This document shows, piece by piece, positions 1-11,322 of a stretch of DNA of 64,000 bases (position 1 is the stretch's first letter; each line of letters begins with the position of its first letter). The DNA comes from Macrocybe gigantea. Its lineage: Eukaryota; Basidiomycota; Agaricomycetes; Agaricales; Callistosporiaceae. Made by a program: the position numbers and the translations under genes. Under the pieces are notes generated by a model. It was not told the origin of the DNA, did no database searches, and saw nothing but the letters and a program-made list of their open reading frames with translations. The stretch is taken from contig SJRY01000334.1 in the NCBI GenBank assembly GCA_011319805.1, positions 22,983 through 86,982 of the forward strand, given 5' to 3'.

Positions 1-1
1 G

Positions 2-940
2 GTTGCAGAGCTGTCTAGACAGTTCAAGATCAGAGACTTGGGACCAAGCACTTTCTTATTGGGTGTGGAGATTATTAGGGACAGGCAGAAGCGGACCATT
101 GCACTTTTCCAGAAGCAGTACATCTTAAACACATTGGAGCGCTATGGGATGGTGGATTGCAAGCCTGTCAAGACACCTATGATGACAGGTCTTAACCTTT
201 CCAAGGCAATAGCACCTCAAACTCCAGAGGAAGCAGACTTTATGCAGAACATTCCATACCTCAGTGCTGTTGGATCACTCCAGTACTTAGCTACCATGAC
301 TAGACTGGACATAGCAGCTGCTGTATCATGTCTGGGATGCTTCAACTCGAATCCTGGTCCACAGCATTGGAATGCAGTCAAGCATCTGCTGAGATATTGC
401 AAAGGGACTTTAGACCTCAAGTTGACATACTCTGGAGATCTTGGTCCAGAGATGTTTACATCATTCTGTGATGCTTCACATGGTGATTGCCCAGACTCTG
501 GACGCTGTACTGGTGGATATGTAACAATCCTTGGAGGTGGAGCTATTGGATGGTCATCCAAACTGCAGCCATTTGTCACGCTTTCTACTACTGAAGTGGA
601 GTACATTGCTGCAGTTGAAGCTGGGAAGGAGATCTTATGGATGCGCAACATTATGCAGGAGATGGGATACCCTGTGTTGCAACCATCACCACTGAAGATT
701 GACAATCAGTCTGCACTGAGTGTCACGAAGAATCTAGAGCATCATGGGCACATGAAACAGCTGGATTTGCGATACTTCTGGCTTAGGGATACAGTGGAGC
801 AGAAGAGGATATGGCCTGAGTTTATCCCAAGAACTGAACAAGTTGCAAACTTGTTAACCAAACCACTTACTGTACCAAAGGTTGAATTCTGTAGACAAAG
901 AATGGTTAGAAGTGCCCCTTCTGTCCGGACTTGTGCATAG
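2..940 (+). CDS. Ty1/copia pol C-terminus (RT end and RNase H), partial
   Basis: Open frame entering from the left edge. It carries the end of a copia reverse transcriptase and the RNase H domain, with FCDASHGDC and the LSTTEVEYIAA motif (copia RNase H acidic residues), and ends in a typical copia C-terminus (VANLLTKPL). The stop at 938-940 lies inside the following LTR. Bases 1-751 are identical to 5521-6271 of the second copia element, but here the frame is uninterrupted, so this copy shows the empty site of the LINE inserted at 6271. The N-terminal part (gag, integrase, most of RT) lies outside the window. Identification as copia is firm; activity cannot be judged from a fragment. Confidence 0.88.
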   Translation, partial: VAELSRQFKIRDLGPSTFLLGVEIIRDRQKRTIALFQKQYILNTLERYGMVDCKPVKTPMMTGLNLSKAIAPQTPEEADFMQNIPYLSAVGSLQYLATMTRLDIAAAVSCLGCFNSNPGPQHWNAVKHLLRYCKGTLDLKLTYSGDLGPEMFTSFCDASHGDCPDSGRCTGGYVTILGGGAIGWSSKLQPFVTLSTTEVEYIAAVEAGKEILWMRNIMQEMGYPVLQPSPLKIDNQSALSVTKNLEHHGHMKQLDLRYFWLRDTVEQKRIWPEFIPRTEQVANLLTKPLTVPKVEFCRQRMVRSAPSVRTCA

Positions 941-1040
941 GACAGGACACAGGCTGTGCACAGCAATGCGCAGCCTGTGGCTACATCCACAGCAATGTAC
1001 AGTATATAGCTGTGTTTACAGCAATGCACAGCTTACACAT
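904..1040 (+). repeat. 3' LTR fragment of the first copia element
   Basis: It begins with GTTAGAAGTGCCCCT right after the purine-rich end of pol (AGACAAAGAATGG) and matches the start of the LTR at 1264 (GTTAGAAATGCCCCT), with many transitions and small indels beyond. It is cut at about 1040, where LINE 5' sequence begins. It contains repeated CAGCAATGCACAG-like words that also occur in the second LTR. Confidence 0.65.
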
Positions 1041-1263
1041 ACCTACACCTCTTTCCGCAATGCTGATTTATAAACATCTCTTGCACATCGCACTATCTGT
1101 TCTACAGTGACAACACTTGGACTGATCCTGTATCAAGTTGCAGACCTGGATTCTACATAATCTTGAGCACCTCTTTTTATCATATTGCAAAAATTGGCTG
1201 AAAATTGGCTGAGTAACATTAGAGTCTTTCAATGAGCAATGATCTGCTCAATCTTGTTGGTGG
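1041..1263 (+). mobile_element. LINE 5' stub (LINE-C)
   Basis: It matches the 5' UTR of the other LINEs in the window: it starts CACCTCTTTCCGCAATG, passes the shared segment ending TTGCAAAAATTGGCTG, and reaches the ORF1 start ATGAGCAATGATCTGCTCAA at about 1232. It is truncated 31 bases later by the copia LTR at 1264. The rest of this LINE was not found on the far side of the copia element. Confidence 0.75.
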
Positions 1264-2100
1264 TGTTAGAAATGCCCCTCCTGTCCAAACTTGTGCATAG
1301 AACAGAACCCAGGCTATGCACCTAACAATGCACACAGCCTATGGCTGTGTGCGCAGCAATGCACAGTACAAGCTGTGCATGCAGTAATATGCAGTATATG
1401 GCTGTGCCCGCAGCAATGTGCAGCCTATAGCTGTGCACACAACATCCTGTGAGTATATATAGGTAGCATAGAATGCCTTGAAGTCCTTAGTATTCTCACT
1501 CAGGACTTCTAGGCAAGTACTTGTCCATACTCAATTATATATAGTATTCTCACTCAGAACTTCTAGGTTCTAAGGCTTGTTCAGAGCAGTCCCTGTGCTT
1601 AGTTTTAACACAGCCTTGCTATGGCCCAGCAGTATCTGGGTTGCCACTCATTTATGAATCATTCATAATCATTTACGAATCATTTGTAATCATTTACGAA
1701 TCATTTGTAATCATTTACGAATCATTTGTAATCATTTACGAATCATTCGTAATCATTTACGAATCATTCATAATCATTTACGAATTATTCATAAATAATT
1801 ATGAATGATTCATATATAAATGATCTATAATCATTATGGGCCCTGGTCTAAGTTTAGTAGATAGGAGCACCAACTGTTGGGACTGGTCTTCATTTGAAGC
1901 AGTCTTTACTCCACCAGTAGAAAACCAGGTAGTCATTCCTGTGACTCTGGGGTTAGGCCTTTGTGCTGACAACTGGGTGCTCAGTAGATAGTCCTTTTAC
2001 TTTACTTAAGTAGACCAAGGGCACTTTCAGTAGCTAGACCTTTCTTGACACACACTCTCCTGAGGGCAAGGCCAGTAGCACAGTCTCTCTCTCTCTCTGT
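1264..2100 (+). repeat. 5' LTR of the second copia element (right end uncertain)
   Basis: It starts TGTTAGAAATGCCCC with the canonical TG and lies upstream of an intact gag start. A TATA-like GTATATATAGG occurs near 1451. A 26-base segment starting TAGTATTCTCACTCA is present twice (about 1487 and 1541). The LTR contains a 21-bp minisatellite. The 3' boundary and primer-binding site could not be fixed because no second full LTR is present; 2100 is a soft limit before the gag ATG at 2222. Confidence 0.6.
1647..1831 (+). repeat. 21-bp minisatellite inside copia LTR
   Basis: About eight imperfect tandem copies of a 21-base unit related to AATCATTTACGAATCATTTGT. The unit is itself partly palindromic (AATCATT against AATGATT), and the array ends in inverted-looking units (AATTATGAATGATT), so the single strand could fold. 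Confidence 0.85.
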
Positions 2101-2221
2101 TGTGGAACCCTGCCCAAGCAAGAGGATTGTGGTTGTATTCCCAACCTCCCATCATTCCATTCCATTCCATCTCCTTGCCTCTATCCCTTTGCCATCTCCC
2201 TGCCTCTAGCATCTTACCATC

Positions 2222-5200
2222 ATGTCTTCCTCTACCTCCATGCCTTCATTCACCAAACTCAACTCCACCAACTACCCTACTTGGTCTGGAGAAATGGAGG
2301 CTTGGCTCAGAGCCTGTGGCCTTTGGAGGATTGTCTCTGGTTCAAATCCAAGACCAGTAGACTCCACTTCTGCTGAAGCATGGGACCTAAAGTCAGACAA
2401 AGCAGCTGGCCAGCTCTACCTTATAGTGGAGCAGGAACAAAGAATTCATTTCCATGGGATCAAAGATGATCCTGTAAAGATGTGGGCTGCTTTGGAAAAG
2501 GTCCATCTTCAAAAGAAGCCTGGCTCCAGGTTCAATGCCTATGATGATCTCTTCTCTATTAGGAAAAAGGAGGATGAAACTCTGCAATCCCTTATGAACA
2601 GAGTTGAGGACTGTCTGGTCAAAATTCAAAATCTTCGCCCAGCAGACTTCACTCTATCCAGCCTGGATAGTGAACTTGCTTCCATGGCCTTGATCAGAGC
2701 TCTTCCTGAGGAGTACAACTCCTTTGTCTCCTCCCTTCTTCTTCATGACAAGCTTGACAAAGATACTATCAAACAAGCCTTTGTTACTGAAGAGATCCAA
2801 AGGACTAGAAGATCTGCTGATGCTGCAGAGTCTGCCTTAAAGGCCACTACTTCCTCCCATTCCTCCAATTCATCTAAACAGAAGAACTCCAACTCCAATA
2901 CATCACAGAAAAAGGACAAAACATGTGGATTCTGTGGTCTGGATCACTTCTGGAGGAATTGCCAACTTTACAAGGAGGCTCAAAAGGTGGCTAGGCAAAA
3001 GACCAAAGGGCAGGAGCAAGCCAACAAGGCTACAGAGTCTGAAGTAATCGAATTTGCTAGCAATGCAAGTGCCAAACTCTTTCATCCACTCCAACTGGAT
3101 GCTGACTTTGATTGGATTGCAGACACAGAGGCCACTTCTCATATGACTCCTCATAAACACCAGGTCAGAAACTATACCCCTCTCAAGATTCCAATCAAGT
3201 TGGCAGATAGTTCTATTATTTATTCAGCTGGAGTTGGAACTGTAATTTTGAATCCAGTTATTAGAGCCCAATCTGTAGAGTTTACTAGGGTCTTGCATGT
3301 GCCAGAACTCCGAAACAATCTATTGTCCTGTCTATATCTCTCCAAACACAAAGCTTTCAGGATTGTCATTGATGATTCCTGTATAGACTTTTATTCCAAA
3401 CCATTCAACAGGACACTCTTCTCTGCTCACATCACTTCCAACAACACTGCTCAGTTGGATAGTGTAACAGAGGCAATTTCGGAGTTTGCAAACCTTGCTA
3501 GCATACTTCCCTTGGACCTTAGCTTATAGCATAGGAGATTGGCTCATTTCAGTTATGACACTGTCAAACTAATGGCCAAGGATAACTTGGTAACTGGATT
3601 GGATCTCAAAACCTCGGACAAGCCAGATCCCATCTGTGAACCATGTTTTGCAGGCAAAATATCTTCAAACCCATTCCCTTCCTCAGACAGTCATGCTTCT
3701 CAACCTCTAGAACTTGTCCATTCTGATCTTTATGGCCCTCTTCCTGTTAAATCCCACTCTGGATTCAAGTATTGGGTTACTTTCATTAATGATTGTATCA
3801 GATTCAGAGTGGTGATACCTCTTAAACAGAAGAGTGATGCATTTGATGCCTTTAGACAGTTTAAGGCCTATGCTGAAAACCAACTTGGCTTAAAGATCAA
3901 AGCTTTACAGGATGACAAGGGTGGAGAGTACATGTCCAATGCCTTTATCAAATTCACCAATGACTGTGGCATTATCCGGAGACATACTGTCAGGAGTAGG
4001 CCTCAACAGAATGGAGTTGCAGAAAGAGCTAATCGGACTATGACAGAAGAGTTAACTGCTATGCTGTCTGAATCCAAGCTGCCTGCTTCATTCTGGGGAG
4101 ATGGTCTTGCTTCTATGGTGCATATTTGGAACAGAGTACCTACTTCTGCTCTGTCTGGGACCACACCTTATCAGGCTTGGTTTGGGAAGAAACCAGATAT
4201 CAGTCACCTCAGAATCTGGGGATGCACTGCATATGTCTTTGTGCAAAAGGATCAAAGGAAGAAACTGCAATCACACTACCAGAAATGCGTCTTTATTGGC
4301 TATCCTGATGGTTACAAGGGTTGGAAGTTTTACAATCCTACCACCAAAAAGACTATTATCTCGGAGAGGGCTGAATTTGATGAGAGATACTTCCCTGGTA
4401 CCTCTCAGAAATATTACAGCACTCTACCTTCTCTTATCCTTCCTCTTGACCCACCTGCCTTGCAACCAGTTTCCCAAGACTCAGCTGTGCTGGAGTTAGG
4501 GGGAGGCTTTGATGCACCAAACCCTATTATGCAAGCAGCTCCCTCTGCTCCTGACCCAGAGCCTACCCCTCCACAGAGTCCAAATCTTCATCCTAGAACG
4601 CCTCCTGCTATTCACCAGGATGATAATCTGCCCCACACACCCCCTGTTAGACACAGAGTCCCAACTCCACTACCTCTTCCCAAAACTCTGCCCATTGCTA
4701 TCAGGAAACCAGTCAGAAATGTCAAACCACCTGGTAACTGGTGGGTCATCAGACCTGCTCCCCCACCAGTTTGAGATGATTCTGATTCAGAAGACTCAAT
4801 TTATGAGGATCCTCATCCTAATCCTGATGAAGAGGCTGGTTTTGTGGATGTCCAATTTGCTGGTCTAGCTGAAGGTGCAAATCCGAGCACTTATAAGCAA
4901 GCTATGCAATGTCCGGATGCTCACAAGTGGCAGGAAGCATATAATGAAGAGATTATGTCACTTATGGGATATGGGACATGGGAGATTGTGGACTTGCCTC
5001 CAGGAAAGAAGGCTATTGGTTGTGGATGGGTTTTCATGGTTAAACGCAATGCAGATGGCTCGATTGAGCACTACAAAGCTCGATGTGTTGCTAAAGGTTT
5101 TAGTCAGAGACCTGGCATTGACTATACTGAAGTCTTTGCCCCCACATTTTGCCCTGCTGCTTTGAGACTTATCCTAGCCATGGCTGGTATTGAGGACATG

Positions 5201-6271
5201 GAACTTTGTTCTGTGGATGTTACCTCTGCCTTTCTTAATGGTGATTTGGAGGAGGAAATTTATATGGTTCAACCAGAGGGGTTTCACCAAGGTGGTCCAA
5301 ACCAAGTCTGCAAACTCTACAAATTGCTTTATGATCTTAAACAGTCTGCCAGACAGTGGAACAAGAAGCTACACTCTGTCTTATTATCTATGGGATTCAA
5401 ACGACTCGAATCTGACTGCTCTATCTACCTCTATGTCAAGGGGGAGGTAAAGGTCATTGTTCCCATTTACATTGATGATATCACACTGGCTTCAAAGAAC
5501 ACTGCTGCCATTGACAAAGTGGTTGCAGAGCTGTCTAGACAGTTCAAGATCAGAGACTTGGGACCAAGCACTTTCTTATTGGGTGTGGAGATTATTAGGG
5601 ACAGGCAGAAGCGGACCATTGCACTTTTCCAGAAGCAGTACATCTTAAACACATTGGAGCGCTATGGGATGGTGGATTGCAAGCCTGTCAAGACACCTAT
5701 GATGACAGGTCTTAACCTTTCCAAGGCAATAGCACCTCAAACTCCAGAGGAAGCAGACTTTATGCAGAACATTCCATACCTCAGTGCTGTTGGATCACTC
5801 CAGTACTTAGCTACCATGACTAGACTGGACATAGCAGCTGCTGTATCATGTCTGGGATGCTTCAACTCGAATCCTGGTCCACAGCATTGGAATGCAGTCA
5901 AGCATCTGCTGAGATATTGCAAAGGGACTTTAGACCTCAAGTTGACATACTCTGGAGATCTTGGTCCAGAGATGTTTACATCATTCTGTGATGCTTCACA
6001 TGGTGATTGCCCAGACTCTGGACGCTGTACTGGTGGATATGTAACAATCCTTGGAGGTGGAGCTATTGGATGGTCATCCAAACTGCAGCCATTTGTCACG
6101 CTTTCTACTACTGAAGTGGAGTACATTGCTGCAGTTGAAGCTGGGAAGGAGATCTTATGGATGCGCAACATTATGCAGGAGATGGGATACCCTGTGTTGC
6201 AACCATCACCACTGAAGATTGACAATCAGTCTGCACTGAGTGTCACGAAGAATCTAGAGCATCATGGGCAC
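2222..6271 (+). pseudogene. Ty1/copia gag-pol polyprotein, two stops, split by a LINE
   Basis: One reading frame runs from the ATG at 2222 to the LINE insertion at 6271, interrupted only by TAG at 3527-3529 and TGA at 4772-4774 (likely TGG to TAG and CGA to TGA). Order: gag, zinc knuckle (CGFCGLDHFWRNC, one residue shorter than the canonical spacing), protease with its active site changed to DTEATSHM (usual DSGA), integrase with an H-H-C-C head (CEPC) and DDE residues (HSDLYGPL, DDKGGEY, NGVAERANR), a proline-rich linker, reverse transcriptase (VDVTSAFLNGDL, YIDDITLA) and RNase H. The C-terminus is replaced by LINE sequence at 6272. The protease change and the stops mean this copy is dead. 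Confidence 0.92.
6256..6271 (+). repeat. Target-site duplication, left copy (LINE-1)
   Basis: AGAGCATCATGGGCAC precedes the LINE 5' end and recurs directly after the poly(A) at 11292-11307. The uninterrupted sequence is present at 736-751. Confidence 0.93.
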
Positions 6272-9200
6272 GCTTCTCTTTCTGCAATGCCTATTTGCAA
6301 ACAAGTGTAAACAACCCTCCTCATCGTTGTCTTCGTTCTACACCAACATCAACTGGGCCGATCCCATATCAAGTTGCAAACCCGAGTTCCTAACACTCTT
6401 GAGCCCTTCTGTTTCTCATATCGCGAAAATCGGCTGAAAATCAACCGGTCTACTAGAGGTTTTTGATGAGCGACGACCCGCTCAATATCGTCGGCGGCGG
6501 CGGTCACGCACCGCTCAACCCGCACCCAGGACGGCCCACTGCTGGCCCATCCCGCTCCCCTGCTCCTCCTCCTCCCATGGGGAATGCGAGCCTTCTCTTC
6601 CAAGGTGGCGACGATCTCATGGATACCGACGACACCAACCCCTCGAACGCAGGAGGGCCTACTGTACCCTCTGCCCCCCCCTCTCTGTCGATCCTGTCCA
6701 CTGAGGCAGCGTACAACGACAATGCCATCGGCATCACAATCTTCCCCGAAGGGGATCGGTTCCTTCATGGTGAAGCTAAGGCCGCAGCCGAATCTCTCGC
6801 CACTCTCAAGGCTTGGATCTTGAAGGTCAGCTCCTCCTCCATCTCCATTCTGGCGGGATACCAGTATGCCATCGCCGAGGGCATTGCGACTTTGGTCAGC
6901 AGTGCAGGCGACGTTAATATGTTCTCCGTCTCCATGCTTGACGGACCCCAGCACCCCCTGGGCAGGCGCCTGCAAGAAATTGTTAATGCCCACCTCCCTC
7001 TCATGGTAAGGCGACTCGTTTCGCTGACCCTCATACCTCTCCCTCTGGCACTGTACGTTCTCCTCTCCACTCTAGGAGAGGACTATGATATTCTGTTCTT
7101 CCAAGAGCCCGCTTGGAACCTGATAAGACAAGCCCCATCGGTGCATAGCACTGATGGCGAGCCAGTAATTGGAGGTCCCAGTCATCCTGACTGGACTTGC
7201 ATCATCTGCCGTTCATCATACGAGGACCCGCCTCGTGTCATGGCATACATCCACAACTGCCTATGTCAGTTGCACCCCTCCCTTCGACGCGATCTTGTCG
7301 ACAGTCGCGATCTGATGATCGTCAGCTTCTCCACTCCCGGGGAGCCCCTATTCCTCGCTAACGCCTACTCTGACGTAGACGGAAGCGCTATTCATTTGCT
7401 GCATGAGTATGCAGAAAGAGCTGACTTCCCCAATCTATCTTATTTAGGAGGGGACTTCAACTGTCATTATGAACTCTGGGATGGAGTCCATATCTCGCAA
7501 CGCACACGAGGAGAGATGCTGTGTAATGCAGCGCTCGATCTCAGTCTTGATTGGGTGGAGCCATCTAACCATGGCCTGATCTTCATCTCACATAATGCGG
7601 AGCTTCGGCCCTCAGTTATTGACTTAATGTTCACCCCCGTTGATGTGATGGGGGGGGCGCCAGTCATTCGTGATGACCTGAGATTGACTTCGGACCATTG
7701 TCCGTTGTCGCTCTCCTTAGACATTCCGCTACTGGACCTGTCAGATCCACACTGGATTCTTCCAAAGGACAGCGTGCCTGAGTTCATCTCTGACATTGCT
7801 GGCGATCTGCTCGGTATGGACCTTGTGCCAATCAAGTTACCAGAGGATTTGGAGAGCGTCCTCCAGACTCTCTCCAAATCAGTTGACCAGGCTTGGGACC
7901 TCCACTCCAAGGAGTGCAAGCTATTGAAGCAGAGCAAAGGCTGGTGGAATCAGCATTGTTCTGAAACTTTGGACACCTTCAGGCAGACCCAGACTGAAGA
8001 GGACCATCACATCTGGCGCTGAGCTATTAAAGATGCCAAGCACACCTTCTTTGATCAGTGAATCAAGGAAGTGGCAGAAAAGTCACGATGTCCATGGGAT
8101 CTAGCGGCATGGATGAAACAAAGGCCGCTGCCAGCCTATGAGGCGATCTTCTTTCGGGGACAACCTTGCAATTCTATCGAGTCGCTCTGGGATGCGCTTG
8201 ACAAGTCCTATAACGCTGCGTCTGACAGACCAGTTAATCTGGATAAGCTCGACGAGCTCGAGCCACATCCAATTCGGGACTGGGTCCCTTTCTCTGCTGC
8301 AGAACTCTGAGAGTCCTTGGAGCCATGCAGCAATACGTCTGCCCCAGGACCTGATCATCTGTCATGGGGCCACATTAAGCAGCTGGTGACATTCCCTCAC
8401 CTGGCTGATTTCATCTTGAACATTGCCAATGCATGTTTGGATTTGGGCTATTGGCCCTCCTACTTTAAGCAGAGCCTGTCAGTGATCATTCCGAAACCTG
8501 GCAAACCTGCATACGACACCCCAAAAGCCTTTCATCCAATTGTGCTTTTGAATACTCTCAGCAAACTCATCGAAAAAATGCTAGCGTGGCGTATGCAATA
8601 CGAAGCAACCAAGTATGCTGTCTTCGACCCGAAGCAGTTCGGTGGCATTCGGCAGAACTCTACGGAGGATGCTGGTGTCTTTCTGACCCATATTATCTGG
8701 CAAGGCTGGCTAAAGGGTCTCAAGACAAGTGTCATTGCTTTCGATGTTGCTCAATATTTCCCCTCTCTCAACCATCGAATGTTGGTGAGGATACTTCAAC
8801 ATGGGGGCTTCACACGTCAAGTGTCTAAGTTCTTCCAGTCCTACCTCATCGGGCATAAAACTGCCTACGCTTGGTGCAGTGCCATCTCACCAGAGTTCAT
8901 TGCCGATGTTGGGGTCGGACAAGGCTCTGCTCTATCTCCAGTACTGTCAGCCTTGTATCTGGCACCAGTACTGAAAATATACCAGAAGGTTGACAATATG
9001 CCAACCATCATGTCATTTGTAGATGATGGGCTGATCATCGCCCAGTCCAAATCCATACCGGACAATGTTCCGAAACTTCAGAGGGCGTATGCATCTGTGC
9101 ACAACCTCTTTACGGACTTCGGGCTTGTTGTTGAACACAACAAAACCGAATTACAGCATTTCTCGTGCAATAGCAAGGACCCGCGTCCTTCGATTGATCT

Positions 9201-11291
9201 GGGTTTTGCCCCGTTCACGGGCAACACTCCCCTGCAACCCAAAGAGGTGTGGAGATACCTTGGGTTCTTTCTGGATGCACACCTGTCTTTCAAGGAACAC
9301 GTTCGCTTCTACGCAACGAAAGCGCTGACTACAGCCAGGGCTTTCCAGATGTTGGGCAACTCTGTGCGAGGACTATCCCCTCAACAGAAGCGCATCCTCT
9401 ACCTGTCATGCACGTGTCCTATCGTGACATATGGCTGTTTGTTATGGAACTTCAACGGTATGCGCAATGTCGTACTGTTGAAACAACTATGCCAGATGCA
9501 GCGTAAAGCTTGCATCTGGATCAATGGTCAGTTCCGCACCACCCCGGAGGGTGCAGCTGAAATGATGGCCTGTGTCGAGCCTATCACCGGGTTCATCAAG
9601 CGTTTGAAGGTCGGGTCCTCTGCCCGGCTGGCTAATTCCAACTTGAGGCATGCCCTCAGGGCTCTGACCACCCCGCCTGCAGCAGGGGGGGATCCTTCAA
9701 GGTCAAAGAACTTGACTTCCCTCTCAGACAGGCAGCATATTGTGCTCAAGTCCCCTCTCAAGGATTTGGTGGACCTTAAACCACCTAACTTTTTATCCAC
9801 GGACTATTTCACAGATGCGAATAATCCGGGCAGGCGGCTCATTGACCAGTTCAGCAGCCGCCTTGAGATCCATAAGCTTCTTGGCAGAGATGAAGACTCC
9901 GTCAAGGCATATCGCACATCGCTCGAACAGGCACTCGCTGAGTGTCAGCTTGAGCCCAATTGTGTATATACGAGTAGTGATGGTGCCATACCCATGAAAG
10001 CTGACACACATAGACAGTCAGTGTATTTGTCCCGCATCTACCGAGGCAATACACTTGTTTTTGAAACTCATCAGCCTGTCGGTAGAGCGACAAGCGATGA
10101 CTCCGAGCTAATTGGATTGCGTATGTCGATCCAGAAGGCTATCGCACAGGATGGAGCCACATCCATCGTGTGCTTTCTCGACTCAATGAATGCAATCAAC
10201 CGCATCATCAATTGTAACCCTCACTCTGTGCAGTCGCATTCTATTGCACTGTGCACTTTATTGCAGGCTTGGTTTGCCTGGTCTGACCTGCACCAGATTT
10301 CATTCTGGCACGTCCCCTCCTCTTGGAAGTGGGCTATCCAAGTCGAAGCGCACAAGTCCGCGCGTGACCTCGACATACCTCAGAGGCATAGTCCCCTCTA
10401 TACCACAGACGCTCTCCATAAGGAGACGGATGATGATATGCATGCCTCCTAGTTCCATGATTCTGGAATCAAGAAATACATCGGCGCCTCCATGTTTCGA
10501 TTCCACAATGCTGGAAAGCCTGAGTCCTATGAGTGCCCGCTTCACAAAAGAACGGGCTTCATGAAACTGGTGACAGGCAATGAGCTATTTGCTCGCTGCT
10601 GTCGCGTTGCATGCGGACATGCACTGATCAATGCGTATCGAGTGCGGTTTAATTTTGTCGAGAGCGAGGAGTGCTCTTGCGGGCAGGGTCCTGAGGACTC
10701 TGTTCACATCATGACCCTGTGCCGTAACTGGAACAGGCCAGCTGAACGCCAGTACGATGCCTTTGTGCATTCCTGGTTTGTCAAGTACCTTACATCTAAT
10801 AAGGCAGCGGGTGCTTTTATCCCGGATCTGGGGGGCGGGTAACTGCCTCCTCATAGCGGGGATACTCAGGGTTATGGCTCCCTGCGGAGCCTCTGCGTGG
10901 AAGTAACTGCAACTGGCCTTCGGGCTGGGGACCCAGAGCATCAATTCAACATGGTGCTCAACGAAAGCGAACACCGAGCATTATTGCGCATCGCAGACTC
11001 TGCGACACCTGTCGTTATGGGCCCTTTGGAACCCTTTACGTGGAAGTGACCATGTCTGGCTCTCAGGAGCTGGGGGACGTGGGTCGAGCAAGCGAATCAG
11101 CACGAGCGCATGCCTGGGAGGCGCGCGCATGGGCAGGAGACAACAGGGTGAATATGCCCTCTATGTACATCTCTTCAGTCCAGTTTCTTTTGGACTAGTC
11201 GTATTTATCGTAGGTACCGTTGTGTATTTACAAGCGGACTGCTATCGAGCACCACTTTATAAATTGTTGATTTAAAAAAAAAAAAAAAAAA
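6272..11291 (+). mobile_element. Tad1-type LINE (LINE-1), internally deleted, with poly(A)
   Basis: A non-LTR retrotransposon bounded by a 16-bp target-site duplication and an 18-base A tail (11274-11291). The 5' end GCTTCTCTTTCTGCAATGCC is shared with the other LINE copies. Relative to LINE-B (27911-34270) it lacks about 1.3 kb: most of ORF1 including the zinc knuckles, plus the start of ORF2. The junction near 7053 fuses the ORF1 N-terminus in frame to the endonuclease. The last ~80 bases before the tail (CGTATTTATCGTAGGTACCG onwards) are shared with the SINEs in this window. Clade assignment rests on APE endonuclease + RT + RNase H. Confidence 0.92.
6463..10842 (+). pseudogene. LINE-1 fused ORF1-ORF2 (endonuclease, RT, RNase H), four stops
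   Basis: A single frame of about 1460 codons from the ORF1 start (6463/6466) to TAA at 10840, broken by TGA at 8020, 8059 and 8308 and TAG at 10450. In related copies the TGA positions are CGA and the TAG is TGG. The ORF1 N-terminal ~195 residues run straight into an APE-type endonuclease (FFQEPAWN, GGDFNCHYELWD, SDHCPLSL), then the RT (GQGSALSP, FVDDGLIIAQ), an RNase H (SSDGAIP, DDSELIGL, FLDSMNAINR) and a Cys/His C-terminal segment (CSCGQGPEDSVHIMTLC). Normal LINE-B organisation has two overlapping ORFs, so the fusion comes from the internal deletion. Confidence 0.88.
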
Positions 11292-11307
11292 AGAGCATCA
11301 TGGGCAC
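11292..11307 (+). repeat. Target-site duplication, right copy (LINE-1)
   Basis: AGAGCATCATGGGCAC immediately after the A tail, identical to 6256-6271. It is followed by 15 bases of copia pol (ATGAGACAGCTGGAT) that differ at one base from the empty site at 752-766. The copia then breaks off again at 11322. Confidence 0.93.
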
Positions 11308-11322
11308 ATGAGACAGCTGGAT

